A stretch of 14,242 nt of DNA from an uncultured Acidimicrobiaceae bacterium (GTDB taxonomy: Bacteria; Actinomycetota; Acidimicrobiia; Acidimicrobiales; MedAcidi-G1): NCBI GenBank assembly GCA_913054115.1, contig CAJXIS010000013.1, positions 1 to 14,242 of the forward strand. The letters run 5' to 3'. Each line of letters opens with the position of its first letter. Position 1 is the first letter of the stretch. Below are positions 6,321-12,998 of this stretch, in pieces. Under the pieces are notes generated by a model that worked only from the letters and a program-made list of their open reading frames with translations, did not search any database and was not told where the DNA came from. A program made the translations under genes and the position numbers.

Positions 6321-6621
6321 CCTGCTGCATGGTGGCCCAGAGGCCGTGTTCGTGCAGGCGGAAGACGTCCATCTCGGCCTTCTCGCGGGTGCCCGACGAA
6401 ACCACCGCCCGGCCCTTGTGGTGGACGTCGCGCATGAGCTTGTCGGCCTTCTGACGGCTGTAGCCGAACAACTTCCGGAAGACGAAGGCGACGTACGACA
6501 TGAGGTTGATCGGGTCGTTCCAGACCAGGACGATCCACGGGCGTTCGGTGTCGGTGGTGGTGTCCTCGCCGATGTCCTCCCGAGTCTTCTCACCGATGTC
6601 CGGCGTCGTGGTTGGGCTCAT
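6313..6621 (-). CDS. clpS: ATP-dependent Clp protease adaptor ClpS
   Basis: This 102-aa protein delivers substrates with destabilising N-terminal residues to ClpAP/ClpCP. After a disordered acidic N-terminus of about 27 residues comes the ClpS core: WNDPINLMSYVAFVF (34-48, with the Asn-Asp that binds the substrate amino group), the LFGYSRQKADKLM helix, and VHHKGRAVV (66-74), whose His67 matches the conserved pocket His of E. coli ClpS. Its ATG overlaps the ctaA stop (ATGA), so translation is probably coupled to ctaA. The open frame continues upstream antisense-like within ctaA, but the N-terminus MSPTTTPDIG is preferred because of this overlap and the normal length. DUF2017 follows. Confidence 0.93.
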   Translation of the reverse strand: MSPTTTPDIGEKTREDIGEDTTTDTERPWIVLVWNDPINLMSYVAFVFRKLFGYSRQKADKLMRDVHHKGRAVVSSGTREKAEMDVFRLHEHGLWATMQQDD

Positions 6622-7529
6622 ACCCGGACTCCTTCGGGGACGGGTGCGCGTTCCCGGGCGTCGAGTGCCAGGGCGACGACGGTCGCCCAGAGGGCCGTGG
6701 CGCCGGCGAGGTGCATCCCGACGAGCAGTTCGGGCACGCCGGTGAAGTACTGCGTCCAGCCGATGGCCGCCTGCAGCACGACGACCGCCCCGAGTGCCTG
6801 CATCCGTGGACGCAGCCGCTCGCCGGTCGGGTTGCGGCGGATGGCCAGGGCCAGCGCCGCCACCATCACGAGGAACAGCACCACGGTCGTCCCATGCACC
6901 CGCGCGATGTCGGACGGTCGGAACGGCAGGCGGGCGATCGGGTCGTCGCGGCTGCCGGCGTGGGGGCCGGAGCCGGTGACAAACGTGCCGGTGGTCAGCA
7001 CCACGATCGAGAACAGGGTGATGCCGGTGGTCATCGAGCGCAATCGTTCGGAGGGCACCGGAGTCGATGGACGTGCCGCACGCAGGTGGTCGCCAGATCG
7101 GTGGCGCAGGATCACGGCGTTGCCGACCAGCACCATCGACAGTGCGAAGTGGCCCAGCACCAGCCACGGGTTGAGGTGGCTGAGCACGACGATCCCGCCC
7201 AGCACGATCTGCGCCACGACGCCGGCGACCAGCCCCCACGACCAGCGCACCAGGTCGGGTCGGCGGGGTTTCCGGGCCATCGAGCCGAGCACGGCCACGA
7301 TCACGGCTACCGAGACGAGGCCGGTGAGGAGGCGGTTACCGAACTCGATCCAGCCGTGGAAATCAGCTTCGGGGATGAACTGGTCCTGTTCGCAGGTGGG
7401 CCAGTCGGAGCAGCCGAGGCCGGAGCCGGTCAGGCGCACGGCGCCGCCGGTGACCACGATCAGCGCCAGCAGGCCGAGGGCGATGCCGCAGATGCGGTGG
7501 TAGCCGTCGGGCGAGAGGCGTTGTCTCAT
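6618..7529 (-). CDS. ctaA: Haem A synthase, COX15/CtaA family
   Basis: This 303-aa membrane protein oxidises the C8 methyl of haem O to the formyl group of haem A for aa3-type oxidases. About eight hydrophobic helices are visible. Family landmarks are TGGAVRLTGSGLGCSDWPTC (27-46, extracytoplasmic Cys40 and Cys46), HGWIEFGNR (58-66) with the conserved Glu62, and histidines 127, 212 and 273 at the expected helix positions (LGHFALSM, RVHGTT, GMHLAGA). The start at 7529 has GGAG 7 nt upstream and a CTAGCCT box at 7551-7557. It is first in the ctaA-clpS-DUF2017 operon and lies 1.3 kb from ctaB, on the opposite strand. The pairing with haem O synthase and oxidase genes in the same window supports the assignment. 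Confidence 0.95.
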   Translation of the reverse strand: MRQRLSPDGYHRICGIALGLLALIVVTGGAVRLTGSGLGCSDWPTCEQDQFIPEADFHGWIEFGNRLLTGLVSVAVIVAVLGSMARKPRRPDLVRWSWGLVAGVVAQIVLGGIVVLSHLNPWLVLGHFALSMVLVGNAVILRHRSGDHLRAARPSTPVPSERLRSMTTGITLFSIVVLTTGTFVTGSGPHAGSRDDPIARLPFRPSDIARVHGTTVVLFLVMVAALALAIRRNPTGERLRPRMQALGAVVVLQAAIGWTQYFTGVPELLVGMHLAGATALWATVVALALDARERAPVPEGVRV

Positions 7530-7550
7530 GAAGGTCTCCGCACGTCCCGA

Positions 7551-7557
7551 AGGCTAG
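7551..7557 (-). promoter_or_regulatory. CTAGCCT box upstream of ctaA
   Basis: Minus-strand CTAGCCT ends 21 nt before the ctaA ATG; a transcript starting about 7 nt beyond it would keep the GGAG ribosome site. The same heptamer precedes ctaB and the subunit I-like gene. Confidence 0.4.
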
Positions 7558-7595
7558 GCGGGTGCCCGGACGGGGCCGACGGCGGGTGGTCTTCG

Positions 7596-7601
7596 TAGGA
7601 T
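7596..7601 (+). promoter_or_regulatory. Leaderless-type -10 box (TAGGAT) of the SDR gene
   Basis: TAGGAT ends 6 nt before the ATG at 7608, the spacing expected if transcription starts at or next to the start codon. No clear -35 is visible. Confidence 0.4.
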
Positions 7602-7607
7602 CGGGCC

Positions 7608-8450
7608 ATGGAACCCAAAGGCGTGAATCTCGAGGGCAGTGTTGTGGTCGTGACCGGTGGGGCGAGCGGCATCGGGAAGGCGCTGGTCGAGCGCTTCCAT
7701 GCCGAGGGGGCGCGGGCGGTCGTGGTCGCCGACCGGGATGTCGACGGGGCCGCCGAGGTGGCGGCGTCCGTGGGCGGCACTGCCGTCGGCTGCGACGTCG
7801 CCGACGAGGCGCAGGTGAAGGCCCTGATCGATGACACCGTCGAGATGCACGGTGGGCTCGACCTGTTCGTGTCGAACGCCGGCTACGTCACGCTCGGTGG
7901 CCTCGAGGCGCCCAACGACGAGATGACGAACATGTTCGACGTGCACGTGATGGCGCACCTCTACGCCGCCCGCCATGCCATCCCGCACATGGTCGATCAG
8001 GGCGGCGGCTGGCTGCTCAACACGGCGTCGGCGGCCGGGCTCCTCACCCAGATCGGATCGCTGGCCTACTCGGTCACCAAGAACGCCGCCGTGGCGCAGG
8101 CCGAGTGGATCGCCATCACCTACGGCGACCGGGGCATCGGCGTGTCGGTGCTCTGTCCGCAGGCGGTCGAGAGCAACATCCGCGCCAACAGCCCGACGGC
8201 CCACCTGCTCGAAGCCGATCAGGGGTTCGGCGCTGCGGGCGTCGATGGTGTCATGACCGCCGAGGACCTGGCCGGCGTGGTCGTCGAGGGTCTTGCCGAC
8301 GGGCGCTTCCACATCCTGCCGCACGCCGATGTCGCCGAGTACGTGCGACGCAAGGGCGACGACGTCGACCGCTGGCTGTCGGGCATGCGCCGCTTCCAGC
8401 AGCGCCTGTACCCCGACGGCCCCACCCCCGCCGACTGGCTCACCGGCTGA
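7608..8450 (+). CDS. Classical short-chain dehydrogenase/reductase (SDR)
   Basis: This 280-aa NAD(P)-dependent oxidoreductase has TGGASGIG at 16-23, an acidic Asp42 region (VVADRD) that favours NAD(H), the adenine-binding CDVAD at 62-66, NAG at 90-92, and the catalytic triad Ser141, Tyr154 and Lys158 (YSVTK). The C-terminal part, including the WLSGMRRFQQRLYP stretch, is the variable substrate lid. The start at 7608 is the first Met before the Rossmann strand and has a leaderless-type -10 box. It is divergent from ctaA with 78 bp between them and convergent with the small hypothetical gene. The substrate is unknown, and no functional tie to the oxidase genes is visible. Confidence 0.93.
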   Translation: MEPKGVNLEGSVVVVTGGASGIGKALVERFHAEGARAVVVADRDVDGAAEVAASVGGTAVGCDVADEAQVKALIDDTVEMHGGLDLFVSNAGYVTLGGLEAPNDEMTNMFDVHVMAHLYAARHAIPHMVDQGGGWLLNTASAAGLLTQIGSLAYSVTKNAAVAQAEWIAITYGDRGIGVSVLCPQAVESNIRANSPTAHLLEADQGFGAAGVDGVMTAEDLAGVVVEGLADGRFHILPHADVAEYVRRKGDDVDRWLSGMRRFQQRLYPDGPTPADWLTG

Positions 8451-8484
8451 GGCTGCGGTTCGGGACAAGGGAGAGGTTCTGCCG

Positions 8485-8739
8485 TCAGCAGACCTCGTGG
8501 ATGGTCGACAGCACATCACGGAGTTCGGCGATCGACAGGTCGCCGCTGAGCGCCACGAACCGGTCGCCGTTGCTCCCCTCGATGGTCGTCTCGACCCGGA
8601 TGCCCGGTGACGGCCCCCACTCCCTGATGACCTCGACAACGCCGAGGTCGTGCACGTGCAATTCCCCGAGCGGCGTCTGCAGCGGCCCACTCGACGTCAC
8701 CGTCCGATCGACCTCGAAGCCGCCGTCGTAGAGCGTCAC
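8485..8739 (-). CDS. Small hypothetical protein (about 84 aa)
   Basis: I do not recognise the family. From a GTG at 8739 the frame begins VTLYDGGFEVDRTV and continues with short strand-like stretches (GELHVHDLGVVEVI, RVETTIEGSNGDRFVAL) and a terminal helix SIAELRDVLSTIHEVC. It reads as a compact soluble, mostly beta domain with a C-terminal helix, somewhat like bacterial PH-like folds, and it looks much more protein-like than the other frames here. The frame is open upstream to 8895, but that part is Arg/Gly-rich and antisense to ctaB, so I exclude it. The exact start is uncertain. It is convergent with the SDR and divergent from ctaB. Confidence 0.55.
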   Translation of the reverse strand: MTLYDGGFEVDRTVTSSGPLQTPLGELHVHDLGVVEVIREWGPSPGIRVETTIEGSNGDRFVALSGDLSIAELRDVLSTIHEVC

Positions 8740-8849
8740 CTTGTCGCCGGGCGTGCCGGCGGTCAGGGCCTGTTGCCGTGTCTGCGACCGTAACCCGCCA
8801 ACTCTTCTGGCACCGGGCGACCGGCCTGTCCGGGCGGTGCGCGCGCCAC

Positions 8850-8856
8850 CTAGCCT
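8850..8856 (+). promoter_or_regulatory. CTAGCCT box, leaderless-type -10 of ctaB
   Basis: TAGCCT ends 7 nt before the ctaB ATG. The seven bases between (GAGGCCG) contain a GAGG that would be too close to a transcript start to serve as a ribosome site, so a leaderless mRNA is the simpler reading. Confidence 0.45.
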
Positions 8857-8863
8857 GAGGCCG

Positions 8864-9748
8864 ATGTCGGCCACGACCCCACTCCCTGTCCGCACCCGGG
8901 TGGCCGGTTACGTCGCGCTCACGAAGCCGCGCATCATCGAGTTGCTGCTCGTCACGACGGTGCCGACCATGTTCGTCGCCGAGCAGGGCGTGCCGCCCGT
9001 CTGGCTGATGGTCGCCACGGTGCTCGGCGGCACCTTCGCCGCCGGCGGCGCCAACGCCATCAACATGGTCGTCGACCGCGACATCGACGCCCTCATGGAG
9101 CGCACGAAGAACCGCCCGCTGGTCATCGGCGTGATGTCGCCCCGCAATGCACTCGTGTTCGCCATCTCCCTCGAGGTGGCCGCCTTCGCGTGGCTGTTCG
9201 CCTTCGTCAACCTGCTCAGCGCCGTGCTGGCTGTGTCGGCCACCCTGTTCTACGTCTTCGTGTACACGCTCTGGCTCAAGCGCACCACGACCCAGAACAT
9301 CGTCATCGGTGGTGCGGCGGGCTGCATGCCGGTGCTCGTCGGCTGGGCGGCGGTGGCCAACTCGCTGGCCTGGGCGCCGATCGTCCTCTTCCTCGTCATC
9401 TTCTACTGGACGCCACCTCACTTCTGGGCGCTTGCCATCAAGTACCGCGACGACTATGCCAACGCCGAGGTACCGATGCTTCCGGCCGTGGTCAGCCTCG
9501 AGGCCACCTCCCGGCGGATCCTGCTCTACACCGCGATCCTGATTCCGCTGACCCTGGTGTTCTCACCGGTGGCGGACATGGGGGCGATCTACCTGGGGTC
9601 GGCGCTTGTCCTCGGAGCGGTGTTCGTGGCATTCGCGTTGGCGGTCCGGCGGGATCCGTCGGAACGCACCGCCATGCGCCTCTTCTCGTATTCGATCACG
9701 TATCTCACACTGCTCTTCGGGTCGATCATGATCGACGTCGTGGTCTGA
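8864..9748 (+). CDS. ctaB: Protohaem IX farnesyltransferase (haem O synthase)
   Basis: This 294-aa UbiA-superfamily membrane enzyme attaches a farnesyl group to haem B, giving haem O, the substrate of CtaA. Visible signatures are LTKPRIIELLLVTTVPTMF near the N-terminus, the first Asp-rich motif NMVVDRDIDALMERTKNRPL (67-86), TPPHFWALAI, and the second motif YRDDYANAEVPMLP. About nine hydrophobic helices and the length are normal. The frame is open further upstream (8741), but the ATG at 8864 begins the family N-terminus and follows a leaderless-type -10 box. It heads the plus-strand oxidase gene set, with 239 bp before the next recognised start. Confidence 0.96.
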   Translation: MSATTPLPVRTRVAGYVALTKPRIIELLLVTTVPTMFVAEQGVPPVWLMVATVLGGTFAAGGANAINMVVDRDIDALMERTKNRPLVIGVMSPRNALVFAISLEVAAFAWLFAFVNLLSAVLAVSATLFYVFVYTLWLKRTTTQNIVIGGAAGCMPVLVGWAAVANSLAWAPIVLFLVIFYWTPPHFWALAIKYRDDYANAEVPMLPAVVSLEATSRRILLYTAILIPLTLVFSPVADMGAIYLGSALVLGAVFVAFALAVRRDPSERTAMRLFSYSITYLTLLFGSIMIDVVV

Positions 9749-9859
9749 GGGATTGCCGACGGGGATTGCCCCATCGAGTGGGTTCACGTGGCAGGCACGG
9801 TCGCGATGCCCGGCTATCCTCACGACGCCGAAAGAGCGGCGGGATCACTGGCGATCCGT

Positions 9860-9866
9860 CTAGCCT
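9860..9866 (+). promoter_or_regulatory. CTAGCCT box upstream of the subunit I-like gene
   Basis: The same heptamer as at ctaA and ctaB lies here, 38 nt before a possible GTG start (9904) and 122 nt before the ATG at 9988. If used, the transcript would have a leader that includes the 20-21 bp repeats. Confidence 0.35.
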
Positions 9867-9925
9867 CTCGTCGATCGGGCCGACTCGGACCGGTAGGGCA
9901 GGGGTGCCGTTCGAACCCACAAGCC

Positions 9926-9991
9926 ATGAAGTCAATATCGAAGACGAACAAGTCAATATCGAAGACGATGAATCAGTTTCGAGGACGATGA
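9926..9991 (+). CDS. Possible 21-aa leader peptide before the subunit I-like gene
   Basis: An ATG at 9926 opens a 21-codon Lys/Ser-rich frame (MKSISKTNKSISKT and on) whose TGA overlaps the ATG of the next gene (ATGA at 9988-9991). It is built from the tandem repeats. No good ribosome site precedes it. It may be a coupling leader; alternatively the same bases encode an acidic N-terminal extension of the downstream protein in another frame. Confidence 0.3.
   Translation: MKSISKTNKSISKTMNQFRGR
9929..9990. repeat. Three tandem units of 21, 21 and 20 bp, AT-rich
   Basis: Units start at 9929, 9950 and 9971. The first two share AAGTCAATATCGAAGACGA exactly; the third is diverged (AATCAGTTTCGAGGACGA). 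The 70 bp at 9921-9990 hold 29 G or C (41%), far below the surrounding genes. The last unit ends on the ATG of the subunit I-like gene. Confidence 0.9.
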
Positions 9992-11583
9992 CCGACACCT
10001 CTCTGGAAGCCGATGGCGCAACCGCACTGGAACGCGTCGTCACCTCCACCGATGCCAACACACTCGGCCGTTACTGGCTCGGCGCAGGATCGCTGACCCT
10101 GCTGGCCAGCCTCGTTGCCGGTGTCCTGGTCGCGCTCGAGCGCCTCGACCTCGGTGGCGCCGAGGTGTTCGGCAGTGCCGACGAGATCTTCCAGTTCTGG
10201 TCCGCCTACCGGGTCGGACTCGTACTGCTCGCCATCGTGCCCATCATCGTGGGCCTCGGCACCGCAGTGGCCCCCCTACAGGTCGGCTCCGACAGCATCG
10301 CCTTCCCCCGGATGGCTGCTTTTTCCTTCTGGACCTGGCTGATCGGCGCCGGTACCACCATCACCGGCTTCCTGATCGACGGCGGGCTCGGTACCCCCGA
10401 TGCCGGGAGCCAGCGTCAGGCCGTCGCCCTCACCCTCGTCGGGCTCCTGATGGTCATCGGCGGACTGCTCGGCGCCACCGTCTCGTTGCTCACCACGATC
10501 GTCTGCGGCCGTGTCGCCGGCCTTACGTTGCGTCGCATCCCGCTGTTCAGTTGGACGCTGCTGGTGGCGGGCACCTTCTGGCTGCTGACGCTGCCGGTGC
10601 TGGCCGCCAACGCCGTGCTCGCCTACGTCGACCTCCGGGGCCGCACCGCCGTGCGATTCGGTGCCGAGGACGCCATCTGGGAGCAACTCTCCTGGTCGTT
10701 CAGCCACCCGCAGGTCTACGCCTTCGCCCTGCCGCTGGTCGGCATCGCCTTCGACATCGTTCCGGTGTCGCTGCGCAACCGACTCGCCAACCACGACGTC
10801 GTGCTGGTGCTCACCACGCTGCTCGGCGTGGTCGGCTTCGGCGCCTATGCACAGTCGTTCTTCGACACCCCGGGCACGCCGGTCATGTACCAGGCGATCT
10901 ACGTGGTCGATGCCTTCGCCGCTGCACTGATCGCACTCGCCCTCTTCGGCGGATTGGCCGACACGCTGCGCCGGGGTGCCGGCAACCTCGGGTCTGGCGC
11001 AGGCAACAGGCCGCCGGCACCGATGGTCCTGTCCGTTCTGGCCATGCTGTTGCTGCTCGCTGCCGCCGCCGTCGGTGCCCTGCGGGTCGTCGATCCGTTC
11101 GACCTGCTCGCCACCTCTGCCACCGGCGCCCAGATGACCCTCACGATGGGCGCCGCATTCGTCGGTGCCATGGCCGGCACCCTCTGGTGGGGTGACCGCA
11201 TCTTCGGCAAGGTCTCCTCGCAGGGACTCGGCCTACTGGCCGGCCTCGCCGCCGTCGTCGGCGTGCTCATGATCGGTGTCGCCGACCTGCTCAGCGGCTT
11301 CATGGGCCAGAACGACTTCACCGGAGCCTCCCTCGCCGCCGCCGGCTCACCCGATTCCGGGGTCGATGCCCTCAACGTGGTCGCCCTGGTCGGCAGCGTG
11401 CTGCTGCTGGTCGGCGCCCTCGGCTGGTTCGCCAACGGCATCAGGCGTCTCACCGGTGCCGCCGCCCCGGCTGACCCGTGGGGTGGCCACACGCTCGAGT
11501 GGGCAGCAGACGCATCCACTGTCGAGGTCACCTCCGAACGCCCGCTGCTGGATGCGCTCGAGCACGCAGGGAGCGCATCCTGA
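9988..11583 (+). CDS. Haem-copper oxidase subunit I homologue lacking most metal ligands
   Basis: This 531-aa protein with about 12 membrane helices aligns by eye along its length with CtaD. Shared landmarks: AVAPLQVGSDSIAFPRMAAF (94-112, CtaD PLQIGxxDxAFPRLNA), SLLTTIVCGRVAGLTLRRIP with LFSWT (166-190), SWSFSHPQVY (235-244, CtaD FWFFGHPEVY) and AGTLWWGDRIFGK (396-408). The metal sites are gone: the first haem a His is Tyr74, the CuB His-His pair is Gln289-Ser290, and the haem a3/haem a HxH is Ala381-Gln-Met383. Only His240 and Tyr244 of the CuB/His-Tyr site remain. It therefore should not bind haems or reduce oxygen. The frame is intact with normal codon use, so it is maintained. The stop overlaps the next start (TGATG). 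GTG at 9904 is an alternative start adding 28 residues. A structural, regulatory or assembly role is inferred. Confidence 0.8.
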   Translation: MTDTSLEADGATALERVVTSTDANTLGRYWLGAGSLTLLASLVAGVLVALERLDLGGAEVFGSADEIFQFWSAYRVGLVLLAIVPIIVGLGTAVAPLQVGSDSIAFPRMAAFSFWTWLIGAGTTITGFLIDGGLGTPDAGSQRQAVALTLVGLLMVIGGLLGATVSLLTTIVCGRVAGLTLRRIPLFSWTLLVAGTFWLLTLPVLAANAVLAYVDLRGRTAVRFGAEDAIWEQLSWSFSHPQVYAFALPLVGIAFDIVPVSLRNRLANHDVVLVLTTLLGVVGFGAYAQSFFDTPGTPVMYQAIYVVDAFAAALIALALFGGLADTLRRGAGNLGSGAGNRPPAPMVLSVLAMLLLLAAAAVGALRVVDPFDLLATSATGAQMTLTMGAAFVGAMAGTLWWGDRIFGKVSSQGLGLLAGLAAVVGVLMIGVADLLSGFMGQNDFTGASLAAAGSPDSGVDALNVVALVGSVLLLVGALGWFANGIRRLTGAAAPADPWGGHTLEWAADASTVEVTSERPLLDALEHAGSAS

Positions 11584-12176
11584 TGGCTGCCGGCACCGAA
11601 GTCGCACCCGTCGAGGCGCCCCTCGCGCGACCGCGCACCCTGTTGGTCGGCACGGCCTTCGCCACCGGCGCGGCCGTCATGTTCTTCGGGGCGCTGTTCT
11701 CGCTCTACTCCTCGGTACGTAACGACACCCTCGCCTGGGGTGCCGAGTGGTTCCCGGAGGGTGCCATCGAGCTCAAGCCGGGCGGGTCGCTCATGTCGAC
11801 CTTCGCCATGGCGGCCATCACGATGGCCTGGGCCCAGTACTCCGCCATCCACGAGGACCGCGTCCACGGCCTTATCGCCCTCGGCCTCACGGCACTTTTG
11901 GGCATCGCCGCCATCAACCAGACGGTCTTCTACTTCAACGACATCGGCCTGCCGATCGACCACAACGTCGCCACGACGCTGCTGTACGTCATCGTCGGCA
12001 CCCACATGGTCATGACCGGCATCGCCGTGCTGTGGATGGGACTGGTCCTGTTGCGCGGGTTCGGTGGTCAGGGCACGGGCCGCCACCAGGACCTGGTGAT
12101 CGCCGTGTCGATCTTCTGGTACGCAGTCGTGGCCGTCTATTCGGTCATCTGGCTCTTCATCTACGTGGCCAAGTAG
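11583..12176 (+). CDS. Cytochrome c oxidase subunit III-like protein (divergent)
   Basis: This 197-aa, five-helix protein belongs with the subunit III (CtaE/CyoC) family: MFFGALFSLYSSVR (33-46) at the end of helix 1, the ELKPGGSLMSTFAMAAITMAWAQYSA segment (63-88), YVIVGTHMVMTGIAVLWMGLVLL (135-157, like GLHxxHVxxG) and a final FWYAVVAVYSVIWLFIYVAK. It is divergent: the usual YWHFVDxVW is FWYAVVAVYSVIW, and the conserved helix-3 Glu region reads NQTVFYF. AGGGAG lies 9 nt before the ATG, and the TGATG junction couples it to the ligand-poor subunit I. It probably pairs with that protein, but it could be the III subunit of the real oxidase if no other is encoded downstream. Confidence 0.8.
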   Translation: MAAGTEVAPVEAPLARPRTLLVGTAFATGAAVMFFGALFSLYSSVRNDTLAWGAEWFPEGAIELKPGGSLMSTFAMAAITMAWAQYSAIHEDRVHGLIALGLTALLGIAAINQTVFYFNDIGLPIDHNVATTLLYVIVGTHMVMTGIAVLWMGLVLLRGFGGQGTGRHQDLVIAVSIFWYAVVAVYSVIWLFIYVAK

Positions 12177-12206
12177 GACACGGGACGCAGGTAGGGACGA
12201 ACGACG

Positions 12207-12998
12207 ATGCTCACCACCGGCTTCAAGCTCTGGTTCGGGATCTTCGTGGCCGCGTTCGGCGCAGCGGTGTTCGCCGGCTACACCTCCGGCGGAGACGAGA
12301 CCGGCCCGCTCACCGTCGCATGGAAGGGCGCCGTCGGGAACCATGTCTCGTACGGCCTGCTCATCTCCGTTGCTGCCGTTGCGTTCGGCCTGGCGCTGTT
12401 CTCGATCGCCTTCCGTGACGGTGATGCCGAAGCTGCCGCCGAACTGCTCGGAACCGAAACCGCCCCGCCGGCCCAACGCCCCGTCGGCGGGTCGTGGTGG
12501 CCGATCTTCGCCGCCCTCGGCGTTGGCGCCACGGCGGTCGGCGCCGTCGTCCACCCGGCTGTGTTCGTCATCGGCATCTGCGCCGTGGCGGCCATCGCCG
12601 TCGAGTGGACCATGACCAACTGGTCGGAGAAGCTCAGCGGTGATCGTGCCCACAACGCCGCACAGCGCGAGAAGTTGCTGCGTCCGGTCGAGATCCCGGT
12701 GCTCGGCACGCTCGGAGTCGGCGTCCTCGTGCTGGCCATGTCCCGGGTGCTGCTGGCCTCCTCGGTCAACGGCGCCGTGGTCGTCGCCACCGTCGTCGGT
12801 GTCGTCGTCCTCTGCGGGGCCATCGTCATCAGCCGCAACCCGAACCTGCCCCGTGGCATGGTGCAGGGCGTGCTGCTGATCGGCTTTGTCGCGGTGATCG
12901 TGGCCGGTATCGTCACCGCCGCCACTGGCGAGCGGGAGTTCCACCAGAAGGGCGGCGGCGAGCACGCCACGGACACGCAGTCAGAGGACGGGCACTAG
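12207..12998 (+). CDS. Seven-helix membrane protein of the oxidase operon, possibly subunit IV (CtaF)-related
   Basis: This 263-aa protein has hydrophobic segments near residues 8-25, 48-68, 98-113, 117-135, 163-183, 188-208 and 218-239, and a charged C-terminal tail with several His (GEREFHQKGGGEHATD). The first two helices followed by a loop and SWWPIFAALG recall the actinobacterial subunit IV (CtaF), but the protein is about twice as long; a central VEWTMTNWSEKLSGD loop separates the halves. No metal-site motif is evident. GGTAGGGACGA lies 9-13 nt before the ATG, and its TAG overlaps the ctaC GTG. The position between subunit III-like and subunit II genes implies a structural or assembly role. 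The CtaF link is a weak impression. Confidence 0.65.
   Translation: MLTTGFKLWFGIFVAAFGAAVFAGYTSGGDETGPLTVAWKGAVGNHVSYGLLISVAAVAFGLALFSIAFRDGDAEAAAELLGTETAPPAQRPVGGSWWPIFAALGVGATAVGAVVHPAVFVIGICAVAAIAVEWTMTNWSEKLSGDRAHNAAQREKLLRPVEIPVLGTLGVGVLVLAMSRVLLASSVNGAVVVATVVGVVVLCGAIVISRNPNLPRGMVQGVLLIGFVAVIVAGIVTAATGEREFHQKGGGEHATDTQSEDGH

Noticed and set aside
8479..8491. CTGC-N5-GCAG hairpin between the convergent SDR and small gene
   Set aside because: A 4-bp stem overlapping a stop codon is expected by chance.
9761..9772. GGGG-ATTG-CCCC hairpin after ctaB as a terminator
   Set aside because: A 4-bp stem with no U tract is too weak to claim.
9749..9903. A 67-codon frame from 9788 ending at 9991
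   Set aside because: The part before 9926 has no protein-like features or ribosome site; only the repeat-encoded end with the ATGA overlap is worth noting.
9929..9990. Tandem repeats as a CRISPR array
   Set aside because: Units abut without spacers, there are only three, and one is diverged.
10899..12965. A 688-codon minus-strand open frame across the oxidase genes
   Set aside because: His/Asp/Arg-rich shadow of high-GC membrane-protein genes on the other strand; no domain is recognisable.
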